A stretch of DNA of 64,000 nucleotides from Sulfomarinibacter sp963733915. Lineage in GTDB: Bacteria; Acidobacteriota; Thermoanaerobaculia; Thermoanaerobaculales; Sulfomarinibacteraceae. The stretch's first letter is position 1, and each line of letters begins with the position of its first letter. The stretch lies in assembly GCA_963733915.1 (NCBI GenBank), contig CAVTEP010000008.1:124001-188000 (forward strand), written 5' to 3'. The position numbers and the translations under genes are program-made. Under the pieces are notes generated by a model that saw only the letters and a list, made by a program, of their open reading frames with translations, was not told where the DNA came from and made no database searches. This document shows, in pieces, positions 28,401 through 36,706 of this stretch.

Positions 28401-29585
28401 GTGGTGCCGGCACCGTCTTCCACAGCTTCTCTGCAGTCATTCGAGGTGGTGCTGACCACCGCCTGCAATTTGCATTGCAGTTACTGCTTCCAGACCGCCC
28501 GGAGAAAATCTACTCTGAGTTGGGACAACCTCCGGGCGGCCCTCGATCTGCTCCTGCGGTCGCGACAACGGGAAGTTTCGCTGACATTCTACGGTGGTGA
28601 GCCGCTGCTCGAGCTCGCACAGATCAAACGAGCGGTCCGCTACATCGAGGTCGAGAAACCCCCCGACAAGGGGATTGATCTCCACCTCATCACCAACGGC
28701 CTGCTGCTCGACCGCGACATGGTCGGTTTCCTCGCCCGTCACGAGGTCGAGACCCAGATCAGCTTTGATGGAACCGAGGCGGCGCAGAATCTGCGCGCAC
28801 CCGGGACCTTCGACCGCCTCGACCGTCTGCTGGTTCGCCTCCGTGAGACCGAGATACATTTCTTCAACGAGCTCTGCAGCGTCGCGATCACGGTGTCATC
28901 GCACAACGTCGCCCACCTGGCCGAGTCGTTCGCCTACTTCCTCGACCGCGGCGTGCGCACGATCGCGATCTCGCCGCTGGTCACCCACGACCCCGGCTGG
29001 CGCCCGGATTTGATTGAAATCGCGGTCGAACAGATCGCCGCCATCCTTCAGATGTCGCGTCTTCACCATCGCCGCACCGGTGAGACCCCTTTCGTTGCTT
29101 TTCAGACGAACAACGGCGACGCGCCGCTGGAGAATGGCAGGCCCGCCATGTGCAGCGCGGCGAGCCCGGACGAGCTCGCCCTCGGAACCGACGGCCGCGT
29201 CCACCGGTGCGTCATGTTGGTGGACTCGTACCAGAGGATCCCCGACGGCCCGCTGACCCGACGCCTCGAACAGTTGCAGCTCGGAGATATCCGCGGCCCC
29301 GATCTCGACCGGCGGCTGGAGGCGTTCCCAGCGGCGGTGGCAGCTGCGGGGATCTTCGCCGACAAACGCGACAAGCGGTCGTCCTATCGAAAATGCGATG
29401 GTTGTAGATACCTGCACACGTGCTCGATCTGCCCGGTTTCGATCTGCCACATTCCTGGCAACGAGGACCCGAATCGCGTGGCCGACCTGCCCTGCGCCCT
29501 CAACCTGGTGGTCCTTGCCGCCCGGGAAAAATTCTTCGACGAAACGCGAGCGGAGCAATTCTCAGTTTTCAGTTCTCAATTTTGA
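28401..29585 (+). CDS. Radical SAM / SPASM peptide maturase
   Basis: 394 residues from GTG 28401 (28404 also possible). The radical SAM cluster motif is C22-x3-C26-x2-C29 (ACNLHCSYCF), followed by YGGEP (64-68) for SAM binding. The C-terminal SPASM region carries C251, C270, C332, C335, C341, C344, C349 and C365, enough for two auxiliary 4Fe-4S clusters as in anaerobic sulfatase-maturating enzymes and RiPP maturases. The spacing (C-x18-C; C-x2-C-x5-C-x2-C) is close to, not identical with, the usual SPASM pattern. No modified sulfatase with a Cys/Ser motif is near, whereas a 65-residue peptide is 5 bp upstream. The last eight residues (FSVFSSQF) come from a common intergenic repeat-like sequence, so the natural end may have been a few codons earlier. 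Confidence 0.85.
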   Translation: MVPAPSSTASLQSFEVVLTTACNLHCSYCFQTARRKSTLSWDNLRAALDLLLRSRQREVSLTFYGGEPLLELAQIKRAVRYIEVEKPPDKGIDLHLITNGLLLDRDMVGFLARHEVETQISFDGTEAAQNLRAPGTFDRLDRLLVRLRETEIHFFNELCSVAITVSSHNVAHLAESFAYFLDRGVRTIAISPLVTHDPGWRPDLIEIAVEQIAAILQMSRLHHRRTGETPFVAFQTNNGDAPLENGRPAMCSAASPDELALGTDGRVHRCVMLVDSYQRIPDGPLTRRLEQLQLGDIRGPDLDRRLEAFPAAVAAAGIFADKRDKRSSYRKCDGCRYLHTCSICPVSICHIPGNEDPNRVADLPCALNLVVLAAREKFFDETRAEQFSVFSSQF

Positions 29586-29642
29586 ATTCCCTACCGCCCC
29601 CCCATTGGCGCTAACATAACCTCAGAGCAGGCTGTTCAAGCT

Positions 29643-29804
29643 CGAGCCCGTTACCGTTACCGTTGCCGATGCCACCCACCTCCTGAGAGGGAGAGTGTCA
29701 TGTTCTTCGACTTCGGGAAGCTCGACCTGTACCGGGCTGCGCTCGATTTCGTCGTAGTCGATCTCTGAGAAGATCCCGAATCTTCGCCAACGGTAACGGG
29801 CTCG
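29643..29804. repeat. 16-bp inverted repeat pair flanking the four-helix-bundle remnant
   Basis: CGAGCCCGTTACCGTT (29643-29658) and AACGGTAACGGGCTCG (29789-29804) are exact reverse complements 130 bp apart. The left arm continues as GTTACCGTTGCC (hexamer-like GTTACC units) and the right as GGCTCGGGCTCGGG. The remnant lies between them. Confidence 0.85.
29700..29768 (+). pseudogene. Remnant of a four-helix-bundle (23S rRNA intervening-sequence type) protein gene
   Basis: A 22-codon frame begins with ATG after GAGAGGGAGAG and reads MFFDFGKLDLYRAALDFVVV, then DL and a stop. The KLDxYxxALDFV pattern is the conserved N-terminus of the ~120-residue four-helix-bundle family also found inside 23S rRNA intervening sequences. 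The remaining ~95 residues are missing before the inverted repeat ends, so this is a truncated copy. Confidence 0.6.
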
Positions 29805-29885
29805 GGCTCGGGACGGACAAAGGGCACCAGCGGACTTGCGCGGCGACCCGGTGTGTGGAATCCTCGGGCCGGGGAGAATCTGAAA

Positions 29886-31562
29886 ATGAATCTCAAATGC
29901 TGTTACCGTACCTCACGGTGTGCCTTGCTGTCCGTGGTGCTGACGCTCGCGGCCTGCGGCAAAGCACCCACGGACATGACGACCGGTACCGAGCCGCTCT
30001 TTGTAGGAATCGGAAGCCACCACCGTTCCGTCATGACATCGTCGGAGGAAGCGCAGGCGTACTTCGATCAGGGGCTGGCCTTTCTTTTCGCCTTCAATCA
30101 CGACGAGGCGATCCGATCGTTCCGCCGGGCGGCGGAGATCGACCCCACCTGCGCGATGGCCTACTGGGGCATCGCCTACGCCAACGGCCCGCACATCAAC
30201 AACCCGGTTGTGACGCCCGACCGGGAGGCGGAAGCCTTCGCGGCGGCTCAGGAAGCGGCGCGGCTGGCCGGGTCGCTCGACGACGATGCCGACCGCGCCC
30301 TGATCGAGGCCGTGACCGTCCGCTACGCGTCACCACAACCCGAGGACCGCGCCCCGCTCGATCTGGGATTCGCAGAGGCCATGGCGGAGGTCTACGAGAG
30401 GTTTCCGGATGACGGTGACGTCGGCGCCCTCTACGCCGAGTCACTGATGGACCTCCACCCCTGGGACCTCTGGAACCACGACGGTTCGGCCAAGGATTGG
30501 ACTCCAGAGATCGTGGCCTTGCTCGAGGATGTGCTCGCGGAGCACCCGGAGCATCCCTTGGTGCTGCACCTCTACATCCACACGGTCGAGGCGTCGGACG
30601 ATCCTGGCAGGGGAGACGTGGCGGCCGACCGGCTGCGCGATCTGACGCCGGGGCTCGGCCACCTGGTCCACATGCCGTCCCACATCGATGTCCTCCGAGG
30701 CCGCTGGGAGGAAGCGATCGTCGCCAACACCAAGGCGATCGAGGCTGATCGGGTCTACCGCGACGCCGCCCTCATAGCTCCCGACTTCTACCGGCTCTAC
30801 ATGTCGCACAACCACCACATGAAGGCCTACGCCGCGATGATGGTGGGCCAGAGCGAAACCGCCCTGCGATCCATCGCCGAGCTGGTGGAGGATATCCCGC
30901 AGGACTGGCTGCGGGAGAACGCGATCTGGGCGGACGGGTTCGTGGCGATGCCCTACGAGGTGTTGATGCGTTTCGGCCGCTGGCAGGAGATCCTCGAGGT
31001 GCCGGAACCGCCGGACTATCTCCCCTTCACCCGGTCGATGCACCACGCCTCGCGGGCGGTCGCCCTGGCGGCGCTCGATCGCGCGGAGGAAGCGCGCGCC
31101 GAGCAGGCGGCGTTTCTGGCGGAGCGGGAGTCGCTGCCCGAGGGCGCCTTTTTCGGCAACAACTCGGCCAACGATTTGCTCGATGTCGCCGACCGACTGG
31201 TCGAGGGCGAGATCCTGTACCGGGAGGGTGCGAAGGACGCAGGCATCCAGGCCCTGTACGAGGCCGCGGAGCGTGAAGCCGAGCTCCGGTACGACGAACC
31301 GCCGGACTGGATCCAGCCGATTCGCCACGCGCTGGGGGCGACCCTGCTCCAGGAGGGCCGTTACGCGGAGGCCGAGAAGGTGTACCGGGAGGACCTCGCG
31401 CGGCTGCCTGAAAACGGCTGGTCGTTGTACGGTCTCGGCCGGTCCTTGCGGCTGCAGGGCAAGGACGCGGAGGCCGAGGAGGTCGAGACGAGGTTCGACG
31501 CGGTCTGGGCGAACGCCGACACCAGACTGCGATCGTCCTGCTTCTGCCAGCCGGGAGTGTGA
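29886..31562 (+). CDS. TPR-repeat lipoprotein
   Basis: 558 residues from ATG 29886 (GGGGAG 8 nt upstream), which starts a lipoprotein signal: LLSVVLTLAACGKAP with lipobox LAAC. The mature part is all helical pairs: AQAYFDQGLAFLFAFNHDEA and IRSFRRAAEIDPTCAMAYWG near the N-terminus, and GATLLQEGRYAEAEKVYRED near the end. The conserved MPSHIDVLRGRW and SHNHHMKAY segments mark a family of exported TPR proteins of unknown function common in Acidobacteriota. Probably anchored in the outer or inner membrane facing the periplasm, acting as a protein-interaction platform. It reads intact. A half-copy of the GAGATATGCGGG repeat follows 37 bp after the stop. Confidence 0.8.
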   Translation: MNLKCCYRTSRCALLSVVLTLAACGKAPTDMTTGTEPLFVGIGSHHRSVMTSSEEAQAYFDQGLAFLFAFNHDEAIRSFRRAAEIDPTCAMAYWGIAYANGPHINNPVVTPDREAEAFAAAQEAARLAGSLDDDADRALIEAVTVRYASPQPEDRAPLDLGFAEAMAEVYERFPDDGDVGALYAESLMDLHPWDLWNHDGSAKDWTPEIVALLEDVLAEHPEHPLVLHLYIHTVEASDDPGRGDVAADRLRDLTPGLGHLVHMPSHIDVLRGRWEEAIVANTKAIEADRVYRDAALIAPDFYRLYMSHNHHMKAYAAMMVGQSETALRSIAELVEDIPQDWLRENAIWADGFVAMPYEVLMRFGRWQEILEVPEPPDYLPFTRSMHHASRAVALAALDRAEEARAEQAAFLAERESLPEGAFFGNNSANDLLDVADRLVEGEILYREGAKDAGIQALYEAAEREAELRYDEPPDWIQPIRHALGATLLQEGRYAEAEKVYREDLARLPENGWSLYGLGRSLRLQGKDAEAEEVETRFDAVWANADTRLRSSCFCQPGV

Positions 31563-31598
31563 GCCGGCGCGCATCGCCACCCTGGCTGCAACACCCTT

Positions 31599-31615
31599 TG
31601 AGATATGCGGGCTAG
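31599..31615. repeat. Half-copy of the GAGATATGCGGG repeat
   Basis: TGAGATATGCGGGCTAG is identical over 17 bases to the left arm and centre of the 42-bp palindrome at 23678. It lies in the 103-bp gap between the TPR lipoprotein and the kinase gene. Confidence 0.8.
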
Positions 31616-31665
31616 AGCCGCTTGCTCCGTTTGATCGGCGCCAAAGAGGGGCCCGCGGGCGTACC

Positions 31666-34083
31666 ATGGTTGCCATGGGCAGCGACTTCCCGAAGAACTC
31701 GGAGGTCAAGACCAGAGTCACGGGGGACGAGGACGGCGCCACGCTTGTCACACGCCCGGACCGGCCGAGGACCGAGGAGCCATTCCTCGTCGAGGTGAAC
31801 CCGGGTCATTACGAGATCAAGGGCGAGTTCGCGCGCGGCGGTATGGGCAGGGTGTTGCTCGCCCGCGACCGGAGGCTCGACCGGACGGTCGCGATCAAGG
31901 AGCTGCATGCCAATGCGGGTCCCGGCGCACCGAGCCGCTTCGTGCGCGAGGCGTTTATTACGGCGCGGCTCCAGCACCCGGCCATAGTCCCCGTCTACGA
32001 GGCCGGACGATGGCGGGGTGGACGGCCGTTCTACGCGATGAAGCTGGTCGAGGGGCAGACACTCGACGACCTTCTACTCGCAGCGGTCGACATCGGCGAC
32101 CGCCTCGCGCTGCTCCCTCATCTCATCGCGGTCGCGGAAGCGGTCGCCTTTGCGCACGGCCGGCGCGTGGTGCACCGCGACCTCAAGCCGGCCAACGTCA
32201 TCGTCGGCGCCTTCGGCGAAACGGTGGTGGTGGATTGGGGGCTCGCCCGCGATCTCGATGCGGTAGGCGTGCCCGCCGAGCACGAACCGCGTCGGATTGA
32301 AGAGGTGGACGCGGGCCAGACGGTGACGGGCACGATCCTCGGCACGCCGCATTTCATGGCGCCCGAGCAGGCTCGCGGCCTGCCGGTCGACGAGCGGGCG
32401 GATGTCTACGCCCTGGGAGCGATGCTGTACTTTCTCCTCACCGGTTCCCCGCCGCACGCGGGTGGAAGCGGGCAGGAGGTCCTGGCCGCCGCCGCGGCAG
32501 GCGGCATCGAGCCGGTCGACCGGTGCCAGCCCGACGCACCGCCCGATCTGGTCGCCGTCGTCGAGAAGGCGATGGCCGCGGCGCCCGAGGGTCGATATCC
32601 GACCGCGCTGGAGCTGGCCGCAGATCTGCGCCGCTTCGCGACGGGAAAGCTCGTGAGCGCATATAGTTATTCAACCCGCGAGCTCGTGCGACGATTTGTC
32701 CGCCGTCACCGCGCGGAGGTGATCGTGGCTGCGGTGCTGTCGGCGGTCCTGGCCGCGGCGGTGGCCGCCGGTTTCGTGGCCGTACGCCGCCAGGCGAGAC
32801 TGGCCGAGGCGGAGCGCGATCGCGCACAGATCGCAGCTCATCGGGCCGAGCAGATCGACGCCTTTCTGGTCGGGATGCTGGGATCGGCAGACCCGCGGGT
32901 ACTCGGCCGCGACGTGACCGTGGCATCGGTCCTCGATGCGGCCTCGTCCCGCGTCGACACCGAGCTCGGCGACCAGCCCGACGTCAAGGCGGCGGTTCTC
33001 GCCACGCTCGGGACGACCTACCAGGGTCTCGGTCTCCTGACGCCGGCCAAAGAGCACCTGGCCGCCGCTCTGGACGCCGCCCTCGTCGCCTACGGGCCCG
33101 AGCACCTCGAGGTCGCGCGGGCCTTGAACCGACTGGCCGGCGCCGCCGAAGACGAGGGCGACTACCAGGAAGCCGAACGGCTGGGCCGGCAGGCGCTCGC
33201 CATGCTCGAGCGAGTCGGGGCGATCGGCGGCGTCGACACCGCTCAGGTCGAGGGAAGCCTCGCGCGCGTTCTCCGGTGGATGGGCCAGAACGACGAGGCG
33301 GAGGCACTGTTTCGCGAATCTCTGGCGATTCAACGCGGCCTGGAAGGCGATCACCGCGCCGAGATCGCGGCGACCCTCAACAATCTCGGCGTGTTTCTCG
33401 GCCAGCGCGGAGACTGGGCGGCCGCAGAGCCTCTGATCCGCGAGGCGGTAAATATCATCCGCGCTGTTCACGGACCGGAACACCCGGACGTGGCGGCCGG
33501 CCTGAGCACCCTGGGCGCGGTGCTCGAGGAGACGGGCGATCTCGCGGGCGCCGAAGGTCATTATCGGGAGAGCCTCGCCATGCGTGAAAGGCTTCTCGGA
33601 CCGGACCACCCTGACACGGCCAGGTCGCTCTACGCTCTCGCAGGCCTCGAGCAGGCGACCGGTGATCCACGCGCTGCGATCGAATCGTGTCGCCGCATCC
33701 TCGCCCTGCGCGGCGAGGTGCTGCCCGACGCCCACCCGATGGTGGCCGCCGCTCTCCATATCGAGGGCCTGAGCCTGCTCGATCTGGGCAGGCCGCGCGA
33801 GGCCGAGGCCGCGTTGCGCGAGAGTCTCGAGCTGCGATTGGCGACCTTGCCGGCCGAGCACTGGCTCATCGCCTCCTCCAGGAGCGCGCTCGGAGCGAGT
33901 CTCACCGCCGGTGGCCGCTATGCGGAGGCGGAGAGCGTATTGCTGGAGGCCTACGCCGGTCTCGAATCGGCGCTTGGACCGACCCACGAGCGGACGCTCG
34001 AGGCAGCGGAGCGGTTGGTCTCGCTGTACGAGACCCGGGAACGGAAGGCCGAAGCCGAAAACTGGCGTCAGCGGACGAAGTGA
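31666..34083 (+). CDS. Transmembrane Ser/Thr kinase with C-terminal TPR domain
   Basis: 805 residues from ATG 31666 (ATG 31675 is possible; neither has a strong ribosome binding site). The kinase domain has FARGGMGRVLLARD, VAIKEL, HRDLKPAN and TPHFMAPEQARG; the activation motif is DWGLAR, with Trp replacing Phe of DFG. A membrane helix (VIVAAVLSAVLAAAVAAGFV) near residue 355 separates it from about ten TPRs with the kinesin-light-chain-like consensus (LNNLGVFLGQRGDWAAAEPL, GPEHPDVA, GPDHPDTARSLY). The kinase is cytoplasmic and the TPRs periplasmic, which suggests a sensor or docking role. It ends 77 bp before deoD. Intact, no frame breaks. Confidence 0.9.
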   Translation: MVAMGSDFPKNSEVKTRVTGDEDGATLVTRPDRPRTEEPFLVEVNPGHYEIKGEFARGGMGRVLLARDRRLDRTVAIKELHANAGPGAPSRFVREAFITARLQHPAIVPVYEAGRWRGGRPFYAMKLVEGQTLDDLLLAAVDIGDRLALLPHLIAVAEAVAFAHGRRVVHRDLKPANVIVGAFGETVVVDWGLARDLDAVGVPAEHEPRRIEEVDAGQTVTGTILGTPHFMAPEQARGLPVDERADVYALGAMLYFLLTGSPPHAGGSGQEVLAAAAAGGIEPVDRCQPDAPPDLVAVVEKAMAAAPEGRYPTALELAADLRRFATGKLVSAYSYSTRELVRRFVRRHRAEVIVAAVLSAVLAAAVAAGFVAVRRQARLAEAERDRAQIAAHRAEQIDAFLVGMLGSADPRVLGRDVTVASVLDAASSRVDTELGDQPDVKAAVLATLGTTYQGLGLLTPAKEHLAAALDAALVAYGPEHLEVARALNRLAGAAEDEGDYQEAERLGRQALAMLERVGAIGGVDTAQVEGSLARVLRWMGQNDEAEALFRESLAIQRGLEGDHRAEIAATLNNLGVFLGQRGDWAAAEPLIREAVNIIRAVHGPEHPDVAAGLSTLGAVLEETGDLAGAEGHYRESLAMRERLLGPDHPDTARSLYALAGLEQATGDPRAAIESCRRILALRGEVLPDAHPMVAAALHIEGLSLLDLGRPREAEAALRESLELRLATLPAEHWLIASSRSALGASLTAGGRYAEAESVLLEAYAGLESALGPTHERTLEAAERLVSLYETRERKAEAENWRQRTK

Positions 34084-34160
34084 CGCCATCGACTCGCCCC
34101 AATCCGCGGCTCGATCTGTAGTGATCTGGGGTACGATTTCAAGGTACATATGGAGAAGCC

Positions 34161-34871
34161 ATGGCCACCAAACACATGAACGCCGAAGCGGGGGATTTCG
34201 CCGCCACGGTCCTGATGCCCGGTGATCCGCTGCGCGCAAAATACATCGCCGAGAGCTTTCTCGACGGCGCCCGCCAGGTCACAGATGTCCGCAACATGCT
34301 GGGTTTCACAGGTGCCTTCAAGGGACAGCCCGTTTCGGTGATGGCGCACGGTATGGGGATTCCATCGGCTTCGATCTACTGCACGGAGCTGATCCAGAAT
34401 TACGGCGTGACCCGCCTCATCCGGGTCGGCAGTTGCGGCACCGTCCACCCATCAGTCGGTCTTCGCGACCTGGTGATCGCGATGGCGGCGTCGACTGACT
34501 CGGGTGTCAACCGGATGCGCTTCGGCGGCCACGATCTGGCCCCGGTCGCGAGCTTCAGTCTCCTCAGAAAGGCGGTGCGGACGGCCGAGCAGCGCGGCCT
34601 CCGGTTTCACGTCGGCGGTGTGTTTTCGGCGGATCTGTTCTACGCCGCCGAGCCCGGCCAGTTCGAGCTGTTGAAGAAGTACGGCATTCTCGGGGTAGAG
34701 ATGGAGACCTCCGGCATCTACGCCCTCGCCGCCGAACACGGCGTCGAGGCGCTCGCGATCTGCACGGTGAGCGACGACATCACGAGCGGTGAGGCCCTCT
34801 CGGCGGCCGAACGGCAGACGAGCTTTGACGAGATGATCGAGCTCGCCCTCGAAACCTCGATCCCCGCCTGA
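34161..34871 (+). CDS. deoD: Purine nucleoside phosphorylase, DeoD type
   Basis: 236 residues, the usual length. It splits purine (deoxy)nucleosides with phosphate to the base and (deoxy)ribose-1-phosphate in nucleoside salvage. Matching signatures are the N-terminal phosphate loop LMPGDPLRAKYIAE, GMGIPSASIY, the family signature region LIRVGSCGTVHP, GVEMETSGIYALA (the Met-Glu pair binds ribose) and the catalytic Asp in TVSDDITSGE (corresponding to Asp204 of E. coli DeoD). It stands alone with no other nucleoside genes near. Confidence 0.95.
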   Translation: MATKHMNAEAGDFAATVLMPGDPLRAKYIAESFLDGARQVTDVRNMLGFTGAFKGQPVSVMAHGMGIPSASIYCTELIQNYGVTRLIRVGSCGTVHPSVGLRDLVIAMAASTDSGVNRMRFGGHDLAPVASFSLLRKAVRTAEQRGLRFHVGGVFSADLFYAAEPGQFELLKKYGILGVEMETSGIYALAAEHGVEALAICTVSDDITSGEALSAAERQTSFDEMIELALETSIPA

Positions 34872-34985
34872 ACCACCGCTCGGATTCCGGGATGCGTGAC
34901 TTCGCTTCGACTGATCTGATCACCATTGGACAGCGAGAAATAGGTCCTTTGCCGCTGGCGGCGTCCGCCGGCTGTCGATCGTCGA

Positions 34986-36029
34986 CTACGGCGTATCGGG
35001 GAGGGTCGCCAGCCAGGCGAACGGGCGCGCGGCCGGGGTACGAAGCAGCCGCAGGTGAATGCCTTCGCGCTTGAGCTCCTGCACCTCGCCGGACACCGGA
35101 AGAGCTTCGTCGGTGTGGGGTAGTTGCGACCCCACCGACACCAACCGGTTCTCGAAGTCATTATCAAACGTCGAGGCGATCACGCTTCCGTCGAGCCCGA
35201 GGACTGCCGACGGCCCTGGAAAAACATCCATGAGACCGACCACGAGCCCGCGATACATGGTCGCTCGGGCTTCGAGCGCACCGCGAAGCTCTTGGTGGCC
35301 GTCCAGCACGGCGTTCAGCTGGCGGGCGACGAAACCGAGCTCATCCGGGTGTTGGTCCGCCGCACGCCGATCAAGGCTGCCGGCGGCGATGGCCTCGGCG
35401 ACCTCCGCAAGTTCGTCGAGGCGATCGAGAACCACCCGGTTCATCGCGCGCGACAAGAACGCAAACGAAAAAAGAGCAACCAGGACGAGCAACGCGAGAA
35501 TCGTGGCACGCCGCGACGCGGCGTTTTGCGCGCGCGCATCTGCCTCGACCATCGCCAGGTGGTTGATTTCGAGGAGGTCGAGCACCCGCGCCTTGACCTC
35601 CTCGAACCGCGGGAATGTGTCCCCTTCGTAGGCTTGAAGAAGGTGCTCAGGATTCGCAGCTAGGAGCCGATCGCGGGATTCGGTGAACTCGGCGAACCGC
35701 TGCTCGATGTCATCGATGACGTCGACCTCGTCGGTGATGGTGATGTTCGACCGCGCGAGGGCCAGGGATCGGGAAAACGCCGCCTCCGAGGATTTCAGCG
35801 TATCGCGCGCACCATCATCGCCAAGCAGCACCGCGAGCACGGCGCTGTCCTGCCTTTCGAGCGATTCCACCATCGACATCGAAGCTCTGACGCTGTCGAA
35901 ATTTTCAGTGAGCACGCGGCCGATGTTGTTGCCGAGTCGGTGAAAGCCGAGAGCCGCCCCGGCCGCGCTGATGACCAGAAGCGTGACCAGATACCAATAG
36001 CCGAGGAGTATGCGTGTTCTCAAGCGCAT
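34986..36029 (-). CDS. Membrane sensor protein with HAMP domain and no output domain, trk operon
   Basis: 347 residues. The first membrane helix (LLGYWYLVTLLVISAAGAAL) is followed by a ~150-residue all-helical periplasmic part, a second helix (ATILALLVLVALFSFAFLS) and a HAMP domain (LDELAEVAEAIAAGSLDRRA). The periplasmic part resembles the KinB/four-helix sensor type. The C-terminal ~100 residues look like a weak PAS-like fold (VFPGPSAVLGLDGSVIAS), but there is no histidine kinase, methyl-acceptor or GGDEF domain, so it is a sensor without an output domain of its own. It starts 2 bp after the trkA stop, so it is almost certainly the third gene of the trkH-trkA operon and may adjust K+ uptake to a stimulus outside the cytoplasm. 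Confidence 0.75.
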   Translation of the reverse strand: MRLRTRILLGYWYLVTLLVISAAGAALGFHRLGNNIGRVLTENFDSVRASMSMVESLERQDSAVLAVLLGDDGARDTLKSSEAAFSRSLALARSNITITDEVDVIDDIEQRFAEFTESRDRLLAANPEHLLQAYEGDTFPRFEEVKARVLDLLEINHLAMVEADARAQNAASRRATILALLVLVALFSFAFLSRAMNRVVLDRLDELAEVAEAIAAGSLDRRAADQHPDELGFVARQLNAVLDGHQELRGALEARATMYRGLVVGLMDVFPGPSAVLGLDGSVIASTFDNDFENRLVSVGSQLPHTDEALPVSGEVQELKREGIHLRLLRTPAARPFAWLATLPDTP

Positions 36030-36031
36030 CG

Positions 36032-36706
36032 TCAGACCCTTGTGGCAAAACCGGCGACGGCTTCAGGGGTTCCCACGACCACCAGCACGTCGCCGGAGCG
36101 CAGCTGCTGGCTGCGATCCGGGTTAGCAATCACGTCGGCGCCGCGGTGGATCGCGACCACGGTGAGTTCGTACCGCCGTCTCACATCGGTTTCCACCAAG
36201 GTCTTGCCGACGAACTGGGCGGGGACCTCGACCTCCGCGATTTGGGCGCGTTCACCAAGGTCGAATCGTTCGAGAATGTTGGGGTGGGACAGGCGATATG
36301 CGAGGCGCCGTCCCATCTCCTCTTCCGGGCTCACCACCTCGTGGGCTCCGACGGCTCGCAGGACGCGGGCATGAAGAGTGCTGAACGACCTGGCAATGAT
36401 ATGGGGCACGCCCATCTGTCGAAGGAGGGCGGTGGTGAGGATCGATGCTTCCATGGACTGCGCGCCGATGGCGACGACCGCGCACGACATCCGCTCGACA
36501 CGAAGCTCGCGCAGCGCGCCCTCGTCCGTGGCGTCGGCCCGCACGACAGTGTCGAGCTCGGCGGCCATCTTGTTGACCTCGTCGTCGTTGATGTCGATGG
36601 CAAGGACCGACTGGTTTTCGCCGGCGAGGCTGGAGGCAACGACCCTCCCGAAGATGCCGAGACCTATGACTACGAATTCTCCAAGCACGTGAGCAACCCC
36701 TTTCAC
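36032..36706 (-). CDS. trkA: TrkA/KtrA-type potassium channel regulatory subunit
   Basis: 224 residues, the single-RCK size typical of KtrA. The Rossmann motif VIGLGIFGRVVASSL (residues 13-27) with the acidic end LAIDINDDEV binds NAD(H) or ATP/ADP. The RCK-C domain begins near EVEVPAQFVGKTLVET and ends with the GDVLVVVGTPEAV strand. It forms a cytoplasmic ring gating the TrkH/KtrB pore. The start overlaps the trkH stop by 4 nt and the sensor gene starts 2 bp after its stop. Confidence 0.92.
   Translation of the reverse strand: MKGVAHVLGEFVVIGLGIFGRVVASSLAGENQSVLAIDINDDEVNKMAAELDTVVRADATDEGALRELRVERMSCAVVAIGAQSMEASILTTALLRQMGVPHIIARSFSTLHARVLRAVGAHEVVSPEEEMGRRLAYRLSHPNILERFDLGERAQIAEVEVPAQFVGKTLVETDVRRRYELTVVAIHRGADVIANPDRSQQLRSGDVLVVVGTPEAVAGFATRV

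Larger units (their letters stand above)
29586..29885. other. 300-bp gap holding a small gene remnant
   Basis: No complete gene. It contains a four-helix-bundle gene remnant (29700-29768) framed by a 16-bp inverted repeat: CGAGCCCGTTACCGTT at 29643-29658 and its complement at 29789-29804. The ribosome binding site GGGGAG of the next gene is at about 29873-29878. Confidence 0.6.

Noticed and set aside
32671..34239. 522-codon frame antisense to the kinase-TPR gene
   Set aside because: Same explanation; sense strand is a clean kinase-TPR protein and deoD.
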